Positions 1 through 11,599 of a stretch of DNA of 64,000 nucleotides are shown in pieces. Source of the DNA: Carallia brachiata. Lineage: Eukaryota; Streptophyta; Magnoliopsida; Malpighiales; Rhizophoraceae. Both the position numbers and the translations under genes were made by a program. Numbering within the stretch: the stretch's first letter is position 1; every line of letters starts with the position of its first letter. The notes beneath the pieces were generated by a model. That model made no database searches and had not been told where the DNA came from. It saw nothing but the letters and a program-made list of their open reading frames with translations. Where the stretch lies: assembly GCA_021464245.1 (NCBI GenBank), contig JADCRB010000162.1, forward strand, positions 841,476-905,475, in the 5' to 3' direction.

Positions 1-979
1 TTAACATTTCAGTCGTATGGGGAAGTCAAATTTTAAAACAGATGGTCGTCTTCACAAAAAAACGATCAGAATTGTTATATTCTCAGCGTTAACATAGTCA
101 CCTAGAACATCTTTGACTGAGACAGATATTACCCTGCCTCAAATAAACATATAAGTTGTTGAATCTCTCAATTTCATACACATATAATTTAACTATAATT
201 TTGACAAGAACGAGACACGTTCGAGTGATCGAGACTAAGAGCAGCTGTCTTCAAACCCCTGGTGCGGTGGGGATTCAAACTAACTTGCAGAAATATGAGA
301 TCTGAAGCATATGCCACAACACATCTGCATCAAATTCATTCAATAAAATTAGGATTTCACAGATAATTGAAGCTATTACCGGATCCAGCACATTACCACA
401 AGGTATCGTAACACTCAAACGAAGCTGCTTGTGTACCATGCACCCTTTGCATTAGCGTATGGCTAGACACACCAATTTCATTGCGATTATCCAATCCATA
501 CAGAAATTAGTCTACTTTTGAAACCACAATGCAATGGACATAGACCATACACGCTTACAAGTTGAGTCACATGAAAACAGGTGAGCACACAAATATAGAG
601 AGAGATTATGAACCGCCTTTAGCCATTTAGACTCATCAAATTGGAAGGTGAAGTCTAAATGGATAATGACAGACCAATGTCTCATATTTTCTGAACGACC
701 TCATAAATCTCTAAATGTGGCAAGCAACCAGAAAGACTGAAATCTGTTACTGTTTGAAAGAGAAACTGGGAGGAACAATGATATATGGAGGCAATCTGAA
801 CATGTTGGTTTATGCTTTTCAGAATTTATTGTGGAAGGGTTACCTAACCAACCAAGCTTAGCTTGGTCAGCCATGGGAACAAAGCTGTTCAGGGCAGTTT
901 GGGGTTCAAACCCGACCTCCCTTAAATTCGCACAAAGGTTGGGCCCTCCTCCAACATACCAACAGAAAGGGCTACTCAC
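1..979. other. Downstream intron / 3' flank of the thioesterase gene
   Basis: No further thioesterase exon could be recognised here; the remaining C-terminal exons probably lie left of the window. The stretch holds a SINE-like segment near 840-965 and a second short segment near 240-280 with a tRNA-like B-box word on a G-rich background. Nothing else is supported. Confidence 0.4.
840..965 (+). repeat. SINE-like segment with tRNA A/B-box words
   Basis: An A-box-like word (tagcttggtcagccatgg) is followed about 45 bp later by a B-box-like word (ggttcaaaccc), the spacing of a Pol III promoter in tRNA-derived plant SINEs. It lies just downstream of the last visible thioesterase exon. No clear target duplication or 3' tail was found, so this is only a candidate. 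Confidence 0.3.
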
Positions 980-3900
980 CTATGCAAAGCCTCATCATCT
1001 GAAAGTTTCCCTTTCGCTCTAAACCAAAATCTCTGTCTACAAAAGAAGATGCGATTCAAAACAAACAAATATAAGCACGTAACCACAGTTCTGATATGCC
1101 AAACATTTACATATGTGTAGGCAAGAATAAGTGGTCGCAACAAAATTCACCAACAAAATTCTGATGTACCTAGGAGGAGATTTTGTCTGATTGGTGTTTG
1201 TGTTAGGTTCACAAAATCTTATCTCTATCGGCCAAGGGACAAAATTTTTTGTGGCCACCTTGTTCCGATATGTCCTGAAACATACCATGGAACTGTAATT
1301 GGCAGTAAAATGTAAATCAAAAGAACATGTTCAAGTAATATGTTACAGCCCTCAAGGATGCAAATAAACCGGTTAATTCTTATAATAATATTAAAATGGT
1401 TCAGATGCTTCAAAATACAGAATTTCTTGCACTTTGATGAGCTCTGGGGTTTTGAAAGTGTCTACTTCAGCAAATATTGATATGAGGACACTGGAATACT
1501 GTCTAAGCATATAATTTGTGTGCTTCTTCCAAATCCATGATAATGCAATAGAGAAGAAAGTGATTAGAGAAAGAAGAGAAACAAAAAATTCCTATACACG
1601 GAACTGCAAGAAACGATGTAATAAACGAAAAGAAAAAAAATTTAGAGTTCCCATTGTCATACCTCGGAAGACGAGGATCTGTTAGACGTCTATCCCGTAA
1701 CTCTTCGATTGAGAGGAGCTGCAGTAATCAGAGATCCATTATGGCATGAGCTAGGAATGTATGTTATTCAAACACATTTCACTCACCAACTCTGGTTCTG
1801 GTACAGATGGCATTGTTACCTCCTGGTGCTCAAATCCATATTCTTCTTTCTGTAAAATCAACTTAACCAATTATCACTTATCTTGTGATGGAAAAAGCAA
1901 TTTTCCAAGAAATTCTAATTTAACATACATTTGAAGAAATGTAAGGTCCTGAAGCAGAAACTGAATCAACAATGACCAACAATATGAAAGCACGACTATG
2001 GTCCCCTGCCAAGGACTTCAAAGCCCTCAAATAGAAACAGAAAGTATCATACTAATTTCTCCACCCTTTCAGCCGTCTTACCATGCTACAGAACATAACA
2101 TGTTTAGTAGATCTCTCTCTCCTCTCTCTCTCTCTCTGATACAATTACCATTTGCAAATGAATGATGGACTGCATTACCTGAAATGAAGCGAGCAATGTG
2201 AACACAACCTTTCCCTTTTGTATTGCCTGAACTCTTCGGGTTGCAAAGCTTTTTCCGTCATGCATGCGGTCAACTTGGTACATGATCGGAACTACAAAGA
2301 ACAAATTCTTATATTATGATTAACATCTCTATAGTTGCAATTCCTTGTGCACGGGGTTCTAAGCCCAAATGAAAGGTGAATAAAGAACAGCAGGCGACAA
2401 TTATAAACCACAAATCCACAACTTTTGCAGCAAACGTCTCTTTGATGAACAAGAGTGAATAGGAATACTAACAATAACTGGGTAGGCAATAGCAAAACAT
2501 GTTTTTCGTAACTTGATGAGAGAGTGATCTGCTAAAAATGATGGACCTTAGATTTTCCATCAAATGGAAAAGGAAAAAGCAGCACAGACTGTTGTGCACA
2601 GCTAGTGGTAAAAGGTACCAACTTGCTGAGATGGCAACTTATCATAGCCCTCATAATAAATGTATCCATATACTCTTATCGCAAATGGCTACTGTAAAGA
2701 TACCAGCTTCCTGAGATAGAAACTTCTCATTGTCCTCAAAATGAACATATCCACATCCTGATCCCAACTACATAAACATGTGAGCTCATCATGTGGAAAC
2801 AGCGCATATGCAAACATCTGGAACTTAGAGAAAACAAATAAAAGGAGTTACAAAGAAGATTCATATAGAAATTTTTTGCTTCTTGAAACCATCAAAAAAA
2901 AATAATTGGAAGGCCTTTGATAGGAAAATATAACTTTTTGCTTCTTCCATAAGTTCTTTTTGACAGTCAGTTGTTATCTGAATTAGCCAAAAATTTTATG
3001 CGCCGCTGTTGGACTATAGTACAGTGCACTTCCACGGCATATGATTCCCTATTCACAAGAGCAATTAACAGAGAAAGTTGAAGAAAAGTGCATCTGCCTT
3101 GACATGTATCACCAGCCGTGTGAATCATGAATGGATAATCAGTCATCATAATTAACAGAGCTTATCAAATAGGTGTATAATATCAGCCAACAATAATACA
3201 GCACCGTCTAAGCAGTTAAGTATGTGAAGATTCATAGGGAATATACTTACTGTCAAAATCTCCAACATGAAGAAAATAAGCATGCAAGCTGTGAACAATT
3301 TGAGGCAATCAACAGTTTTTGATGCTGCAGCCAATGCCTGTATAACACATCAGATATTGTAAACAAGTAAAAGGCTAGCTATATTTCTGCAGCTACGTAC
3401 AATATCACATTTTCTAATGAGTCACTCAGATAGGGTCCACATATTTTCAAGTCAGATCTCGTACAAAAGTCAGATGAACCCACATGCATGCCAGCAAAGT
3501 AGAAGAAACCATTCTTCCTATGTGTACAAGGAACTTATGCACCAATATCTCCTTCCCCCTTAACCGTGCCGCAATAGTAAGCTGCAATGCAAGACTTGCA
3601 AGAATGGCAGGAGGAAGAGAAGCCAATTCGTACCTGCCCAAGAAACTGTCCTCCAAAGACCTTTCCAAATTTTGGTGCATCTGGCAGGGTTATACCTTGG
3701 AATATATTTGCCTACAATCAGTAAAATCCAAAATCTAAATTCCTCCATGGCCTAATACAAGTATTCAAAAGTCACAGAGCAACATAGCACTTAAAGGCAT
3801 ATCTGGTATTGAATTTTAAGCTACTGTTCAACACATTCAAGGATTCTTTTCCTGCACTTAACAGGACATCTATTGCATTAGCTCACAACTTGTGAGAGGG

Positions 3901-5704
3901 ACCACAAGACGAGACAATAAAGCCTTTTCAACCATATGCACCCAATCAGGACGAGCAGATTAAAAATGTAGAATAACAATAGGATTTTTGAGGAAGCAAG
4001 AGTGATTAATCCATATTTATCTGCCAAAATATATATATATATTCTATATATCCTGACAAAAAGAGAAAGCATACTTCTATTGGCTTCAAATGCAATATAC
4101 TCTCCACAAGGGGGCATGAGTCCGGTGCCTTATCCGCACTCCATATGGATTTTGGCTTAAGCAAAGTGCAATGCTCATGAGGCAGTAGTAAGCAAGTCAG
4201 CCGCTGCAGCATACATATCAAATCAGTGAGCAAAAATTCAGATCTTATTTTAAAGGTTGCCATAAAACAAGCAACAATAATATCAGAAGTGATTGGAAGG
4301 TTGTAGCGACCTCAGTCAAGGCCACCACATTTGTCTGCTGAATGGAAGCAGCACTACCTGCAAAAGTAAGCTCACATTACTCTTGCCAGGAAAATTGATT
4401 GTATTATCAAAAAATTGAGCCATTAGCCACAATGTAAAAAATATAAAAATAAAATAGCAATATTGAGATACTGCAGGAAACATAAACACAATTTTATACT
4501 ATATGCATATATATATATATGCATATAACCTCATGTTGAAACCGAGAAAGTCAGCTTCTCACCAGTACCAAAGTAATCATATCGTTTCAACTGAAATTCA
4601 GCCTGTGAGTCTTCATCCGGATGAACAGACCCAGAGACTTCAGCCTATAAAAATAAATTACCAATAAATGACACTTCAAAACAAGAGTTTGAAAGAAGAA
4701 TAAGAAGAATGAAGAAACTACAATAGTAATCATCACAAAGAGCAGCAGTTAAACTCCCACAAAACACACACACGCACACACACACACAAAGGCCAACAAC
4801 CAAGGATTCATGGACACCACACTTATGATGCCGTATCCGCGGCACAGACACGCATCTAACACAGCAAAAACATGTCCGAAAAAAATTAAAAAATATCGGA
4901 TACCTCTCAAACACGTTGTAGACATGGTGAGGACACGCCTGTGGTATTTTTGTAACTTTGACAACAAAAATTAAACTTTTAACAAAAATTTCTAGTATAC
5001 TTGTAAATAAAGAACTACATTGTGTACTTACATTTATGAATAACAAAATAACTCATCTGCTTGGACTTACACAAATAATTTTATCAAAATTATTACATAA
5101 CAAATCACTCATTTTCTAGGCCATGTCCCGTGTCACACTGTATCCGTGTCGCGTGTCCGTGCATCATTTCCTACAACAATAGTCACCATACAAAGCAAAC
5201 ATTCAATGTATAAATATTATGAAAAACAGGCTAACCTCCCCTTCGAAATGAAATAAATCCCTTCTCCAATCTCTCCCTCGCGAATCACCAGCTCTCCTTT
5301 CTCTGAAACGCAAACAAAACATCCAAACAAAACTCACTCTAAAATATAATAATAATAATAATTATTATTATTGTTATCATTATATAAAAAAAATAATGAA
5401 GAAAAACAGAGAAATATAAACAGAAAAAAAAAAAAGAAAGAAAGAAAATTACCATAGCGCTTAACAGTAACAAGTCGAGCGATTTTCTGGAGAGACGAGC
5501 TAGGCAGGCTCTGTAGCAAAGGGACGCCGCCTAAGAATTCGATCACTGCAGTGCAGAGAAACAGAATCGCAACTACTTTTTAATCTCTTTCTTATTATTA
5601 GCAATTAAAAGAAATAATGGAATATATATATATATATTGTTCTTGAATGAAAATGAAAGATAATTGAAATTGGGGGAAATTCATTCACCTGATTCGGTGT
5701 CCAT
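980..5704 (-). CDS. Acyl-CoA thioesterase with N-terminal cyclic-nucleotide-binding domain (3' end off window)
   Basis: This gene hydrolyses acyl-CoA to free fatty acid and CoA, by homology to plant type-II thioesterases of the ACH2/At1g01710 type. Thirteen exons can be read on the minus strand: 5689-5704, 5453-5545, 5236-5302, 4563-4644, 4311-4357, 4075-4203, 3634-3711, 3251-3337, 2179-2291, 1787-1849, 1663-1718, 1170-1274 and 980-1036. Exon 1 encodes MDTES, and exon 2 continues [19 protein letters not shown], the usual start of the family. Exons 2-6 form the cNMP-binding domain. The following exons form the hot-dog thioesterase domains, with motifs [41 protein letters not shown] and [20 protein letters not shown]. 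The last exons, expected to hold the C-terminal peroxisomal signal, are not visible. Two exons (5236-5302 and 3251-3337) are each one base short of the frame needed to join their neighbours, so it is either a damaged gene or carries sequence errors. The family call is firm. Confidence 0.9.
2111..2138. repeat. (CT)n microsatellite
   Basis: A pyrimidine dinucleotide run lies in a thioesterase intron, next to the exon at 2179-2291. Its antisense copy produces the glutamate/arginine tail of a spurious open frame. Confidence 0.8.
4763..4788. repeat. (CA)n microsatellite
   Basis: A CA-dinucleotide run interrupted by one G lies inside the intron between thioesterase exons 3 and 4. It generates a spurious Cys-Val repeat frame on the minus strand. 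Confidence 0.75.
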
Positions 5705-6420
5705 ATCGAAAGATGGCAATGGTTACAGAGAAACGAAAAAATGTGAAGAAATAGAGTCACAGTCTGGTAGACGGTGGTGGATGGGTGAATAAAGTTGTGG
5801 TCCACGCGATGCGTTTGGAGAGCCGATGAATCGAAGGGTGAAATTTGAATGCAATGATTGTAAGGGACGTCGAGATTTGACTTTGTGTCGCGCATGGCGA
5901 CTCATTTTTTTCTTGCTTACAAATTCGGTGACGCTTGCTCCAGCCACGGTAATTCTAGGACCCTAGTTCTGTTATAGGTTATTAGAAATGGATCGATTAT
6001 TAAATTAAAAATATTAAAATTTAAATTTAATCGATTAAATTTATATTTAATAATATATATATATAATTAATAAAAATAATAATTATAAATATAATTAAAT
6101 ATTAATTTTTAAAATTTTAAAAGTTAAATTAAAAATTTTGATAAATTTAAATTAAATTAAAATTTTTAATTAAATTGAAAACTCAAATTATAATTTAAAT
6201 AAAATTTAGAGTCAAATTATAATTTAAAAATTTTTTTATTTGATTTGGACCGTTCCAATCAGTTTAATTTTCACTAATTTTAATTAATTTTGACAAGTTT
6301 TTTACTAATTTTTACTGATTTTAACCGATCTGCGTTCTAATTAAAAAATAGCCATAAACTAAACTGAATTCATAGCCACTTACTAGTTAAACCGGTCCAT
6401 TCGATCAGTCCGACCCTATT
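5705..6420. other. Thioesterase 5' leader and AT-rich flank
   Basis: The first 200 bp upstream of the start codon are of mixed composition and probably contain the 5' leader. From about 5980 the DNA is almost pure A/T with scattered accggtcc/gatcagtccg words near 6240-6420. Those words resemble the ends of the hAT-type MITE at 47830-48310. No TATA box could be chosen with confidence. Confidence 0.35.
5912..5950 (-). repeat. Inverted duplicate arm, partner at 6800-6838
   Basis: Read on the minus strand this 39-bp segment matches 6800-6838 on the plus strand at about 33 of 39 positions; both contain ctggagcaagc and gaatttgtaagca. The arms are 850 bp apart and flank AT-rich DNA. The left arm lies in the upstream region of the thioesterase gene. 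Confidence 0.6.
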
Positions 6421-9400
6421 TTTTCAACAATGAGTTTACTTTTAAAGACTTTTTTTTTCTTTTTTGTCAATAAAAAAAAGTAATATTAAGTACCAAACAG
6501 ATAGTTTAACAGTCATCAAACTTGTTTCATAATTGAAATTTTTTTAAAACGTAAATATTTTATTATATATAAAAACTAATAAAAATATCTGAAATTATTT
6601 GACATCACCTTGAATTGTTCATTTATTTTTTGCCTACTACAATTATTTTTAATATGTTTTTGTTCAGTTTTTTTTAATCCTTCAGTCAACAAAACAAAAA
6701 AGGAATTGTCGGTTCACGGTCTACCTAATTTTTTTTTTCTTTTACGATTTGTAATAAAAAAGAGGATTTTTAAGTCTCTAGAATTAGAATTTTTTAACTA
6801 CGGTGTCTGGAGCAAGCTTCGTCGAATTTGTAAGCATGAAAAGGTGGGACCCTCCGCTCTTTCCTTGGATTGGAAAGATCCGAGTGTCTCTAATCGAAAT
6901 AACATGCTTGTTTTTGTATGAAAAAGTGGGAAAGGAAAAGGGTGAAATAAAAAATATAATTTATTTTTTTATTTGTATATATTTTTCATCTATTTAAATT
7001 TTATTTTTTTATATTTTTTATTTTACTTTTTATTATTTTTTATCACTTAATCTCATTTATCTAAATAATTTCATTTTTTTATTATTTTTTTCTTACAGCC
7101 TTCTTTTTTAAAATTTTCGTTCTTGTAATTTTTTCACAATCCAAATACACCATAAGATAACTTAAATAAACAATCCATTGGCGATCTTATTATTGAAGAT
7201 TCAATTGAACATATAACAACTAAAATATTTTTTTTTATAAATTTCACTACACGGCCTAATATTTTTATCTTAACTTTTTTTTTGTTACGATATAATATTA
7301 AAGAAGTTAATAAAAAATTATATTTAGAGAATCATTGACCCAGGAGAGATATGACATGGGGCGGGTCAACACTTCTGAGTCATTGCACACGTGTGACCTT
7401 TACAACAAACCCAAAAAATAATAATCAAACTGACCGTTTAAGAGCTAAAATTAGTAAAGATCATGTAGCAATAAGGTAAGAGAGGCAAGGATACAAAATT
7501 CATTCCACAGTTGGTAATTATTTTTAAAGGTTTAAGTAAATAATTAGAGGTATCATCTAGACAAGAGCTTAGCTCATTCAATTTTTGTTTTGAAAATTTC
7601 AACTTTTATGTCAAAAATTAATAAATTTGCAACTAAATTATCAAAATGTACAACAAAAGAGACAGTATATACAACAAGCTACAGCAATGTCTAATAACTC
7701 AAACAAATAACTAAGAGATCTTAAGATAATATAGACTATGTTTCTTTATTTAACATGAGTAAACCATTAATATCACATATATATAATAACCTGTCGTAAT
7801 ATGTAATTTCATAGTCTGTGTGGCCGTGGTAATTGTAATAATAATTCAGTCTCTTTTAAAATTGAACATCAAAAGAGGAAAAAAAAAAAGCAGTGAAAAA
7901 AATTAAATAGGTATATTCACAAGTAACAGCATGGTGAACATATACAAGCGTTTGGCTCTAGTACCCCTAGAAAATAGATAAGAGCGAAGCAGGCATAATG
8001 TGGCAGGCATAGGTTAACCATGAGATTTGTGTCTTTTTTTTTTTAATAAAAAACCTTAACATGCACATACAAATAAGTAGAATGTACACATAAATTATTT
8101 AAACAACTGTACGAGCAACGATGATTTTTTTTAATGAATTTATGCGTATTTTTTTGTATCATCTTACACATTTATTTTAGTGGCATGCACATCACAAACT
8201 TTTTCAAAAAGAAAAAAAACGGACGAGGGATCCGCACAATACTCACGCTGCCTTGTTATCCTGACCCTGTGTCTCTCTCCTGTCTTCCAATACGATCTCT
8301 CTAATTTTTTCAATACAATAATATCTTTCTAATTCTACGTTTCAGTTTTGGCACCTTATAGACAAGCATACAGCTCACTCCTTTGCAACAATGAGAAACT
8401 CAAATGTGTAACTTCCTTTTAGATAATATTCTATTAGACAACAGAATCATATTTTGCTTGTACTTCTGTCTAATTTTGGCTGTTTCAACTTTTATATAGA
8501 TCTCTATTATGAACCTTTCTTGCAGATATTCATGCCTCGACTCACAAGCATGCCTTTTGTGCATGGATGTCCTTTGGGGTCTATGTAACTGAAATGCGGT
8601 TTCGGACATTTTCTTCTGTGTCTGTCTTCCTCAACTCTCATGGATACCTTTTCTTTTTGATTAATTGATTTCGATTAATATTTAAATTTAAATTTTGAAA
8701 TTTTTATTTTTAAAAATAATTTTAATATTAATTAAATTATAACTCGTTAGTATCTTTCAAATACTGCATCATGTGCGAAGAACTTTCAATCACCGAACAG
8801 CTGCATTTGCATGTGTATTTTACCTGACTCTTAACAGTCAGGCAACCTAACCTTTTCGTTTGGTATGTAGCCCGTGTACCATATTTTTCTATGGTTTCCT
8901 CATTAACCATCGACTTTCTTTTTTTTTTTTTGGCAAAAAATTTAGCAGCAAATTTTTACTTCTTCTCTGATATTTAAGGAACTACAATTTTCGCCTGGTG
9001 TATTCATGTTGGGATTGTGTCTTAAATTGACTAAATTATTTTTCCTGTTTTGGGTTTAATGAATTTGCCCAAATAATAAATCTTTTTTTATATTGGTATC
9101 TGATCGTCATTAACCCAAACATATTTTTAAAATTCGTTTATCAAATAATCTGAACTAAAATAGAGGCAGACTTAACTTATTTAAACTCGTAAATAACTCG
9201 TTTATAGGCTCAATAAAATCTCATTTACAAGCTCAATAAAAGCTCGTTAAATATATAGGCTCGGTTATGGAAAGCTCGGTTAGGCTGGATAAGAATAATA
9301 TAAATGCAGTATAAATGCAACAAAATTTTAAGGGTAGCCGCGGCCCCCCAAACCACTCTCCCCCTCAATTCAGGCAGTGTGCCTCTCTCTCTGTCTATTT

Positions 9401-10616
9401 TCTTCTACGTGTCATCGGCTAGAGTAAGCACCTCCAGCCTCTTTCTACTCGCAATCCACTTTTCGTATCCTCCCTTTTCTTCGATTGTGTGGCTTCTCTG
9501 TTGATTAATTAAATTAGAATTCTGTAATTTTTCATTTCTATGTGCAATTTGGTTATATTTTGTTTTGGTGATATTGTATGTGGTGAAGAGCAATATTTGG
9601 CTTGATGATTTTTTTTTTTGGCCTTTTAAGGTTAATAATTGATTATAGCAAAAATATTTAATGTCAAATCGAAACCTTAACCGACTTTTTTTTCTGTTTA
9701 TTGATGATATCCTTGAAGGGAAAAAGGAAAGAACCTGAGTTCAACATCAACCTTTAAATCTTTTGTTTTCTGTTAAATGTCCTTTTAGGTTCCTTTGTTG
9801 TCGTTGCCATGGAAATTTCTCGGCGAATATGGAAAAGGATTAGAAATAATAACTTTAGATTTGCTAAGAGGACAAAAAAATACAAATGGATCGAGTTGAG
9901 CTTGTTATCGAGGTGAACTTGATATCGAACTTGATATGAAGTCATGCTTGACATCAAGTTTAAATCAAGTTTAATTTTGAGATAAAATAAAATTTTATAA
10001 ATGAGTCGACTCTAAATTGAGCTTGAACTTACTAAATTTTAATCAACTTGAGTTACTAGCTTCAACGTGGAAATTTGAATCGAGTTTAAGATTGATCCAA
10101 ATGTACACAAGCCAAGAATTTGAAGATGTTCAAATCCTACTCGGCTGGTTTATTTTTTTAGTTCACTTAGCTTTCAATACATTCTTTAGCATAATCATTT
10201 CCATCTGAAAACTTCCTCTTTCTTTTTATTGTTTTTATTTCTTACTCTTAATGTGTCATATTTTTTAAGATTAAAGAGTTATTAATGAAAAGCAAAATTA
10301 AAAGGAACAAAAAATATAATGCCAATGCTATAATTTTGCCTATAAGAGTTATACATATTGTTTTCCTTCTTCTCATTTATAAACATAACAATTTTACTTC
10401 TTTTTCGCTTTATCCTCTACCAAATACAACAAGAATTTACTAAGAGAAAGAAACATAGCAAGAATAGAAAATTTTCTTTTTCACTTTTCATTCTTCTCTC
10501 TTTGCTTCCACTTATTTTCTTCACTTCTTAAGTTTGTATCCAGAGAAGGGATAAAAAATTACTTGCAAATTATGGGTGGATTCCATTGAATCTCAATCTG
10601 AAAAAAAGACCTTGGA
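6421..10616. other. AT-rich intergenic DNA
   Basis: No coding region is supported. Landmarks are homopolymer tracts, an ACGTG-containing stretch near 7350-7400 and CTCG/GAGC-rich words at 9170-9260 and 9890-10070. The latter are of the kind that form one dispersed plant repeat family, seen again at 22780-23340. At about 9300-9600 two TATAAATGC words precede a pyrimidine-rich segment that looks like a promoter plus leader, but no open frame follows it. Confidence 0.5.
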
Positions 10617-11285
10617 CTAAGGGTGTTGAAAAAAACTGAAAAATTTTCGTTAACCAACAAAACCGAACCAAATTTTTAATTAACCACCAATTTAATAATG
10701 GTTACCGAATTGATTGAAAATAAAAATTTAGTTTGAGAATAATTTTTAATATTAAAAAATCGTAGTTAACTGAACAAAATTGAATATTTATAAAATAGTT
10801 TTTGTTTAATATGGATTTGCAATATTTTGGATTAACAGATAAATCATGCTTTTGTTTGAGTTGTGGCTATCATGGATTGATCTTGCATTTATTTAAGACG
10901 ATGGCCATAGGCTGCTTGCCTTGTTTATACTTAGTTGCTTTGTTTGTGGTCTTTTATACTAAGTAAAAGGAAAAATATATGAGATATTATGATTTGCATT
11001 GATGAAAATTAAATTGGTAGATTACTATGTAATATTATAAGTAATAAGTTCAAAATTTGCTTCAATGACAAATAAAATAGAGAATTAGGTTTTCAAATTT
11101 AAATAAGAATTAAGAATTTTATGATTTTAATTTTTTTGATTGGATAATCGAAATCAAATTAAAAATTTTAATTAACCAAATTTTTAGTTCAAAAATCATT
11201 TTTAATTTTCATAACTGATATTTCAATTCAATTTTTAATTATAAAGATATAATTTGAACAACCGAATTGTAAACATCTCTACATT
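10617..11285. mobile_element. MITE-like element with degenerate terminal inverted repeats
   Basis: The left end reads ctaagggtgttgaaaaaaac and the right end, reversed, gtagagatgtttacaattcg. Between them are repeated aaccaaa/aaccgaa words on both strands, as in non-autonomous hAT-like elements common in plants. A clean target-site duplication was not found, so the borders are approximate. Confidence 0.45.
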
Positions 11286-11599
11286 AAACGCTGAAGAGTC
11301 CTTCGCCAACTAAAAAACCCCATAACCACACATTCACACACGCTTACACTTCTCTGTCCACAACACAACACTATACAATACAAACAATTTACAAATGCCT
11401 CATTCCTCCCTCGAGTCTTGTGCACATTTTTAAAGCCTCAGCCTCACTCGTGTCTTTCACACACACAGGTACACTAGTCTTCCCTCTAGTGTGTGGACTG
11501 TGTCCCAATCCCCTCACCCCTTCACTTTCCTTAAACCCCAAACGTCAGACTTAATTTTCTTTCCGTTTCTCAGGGGATACAACGAGGGCTTCGATATAG

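Noticed and set aside
3484..3738. 84-residue plus-strand open frame
   Set aside because: It lies opposite real thioesterase exon 7 and is its antisense shadow.
4645..5046. 133-residue open frame on the minus strand with a Cys-Val repeat
   Set aside because: The repeat is a (CA)n microsatellite in a thioesterase intron; no family resemblance.
6610..6921. 103-residue open frame
   Set aside because: Low-complexity Phe/Leu-rich translation of T-rich DNA.
9304..9504. Plus-strand open frame after TATA-like words
   Set aside because: Composition looks like an untranslated leader; the frame has no homology and no convincing start context.
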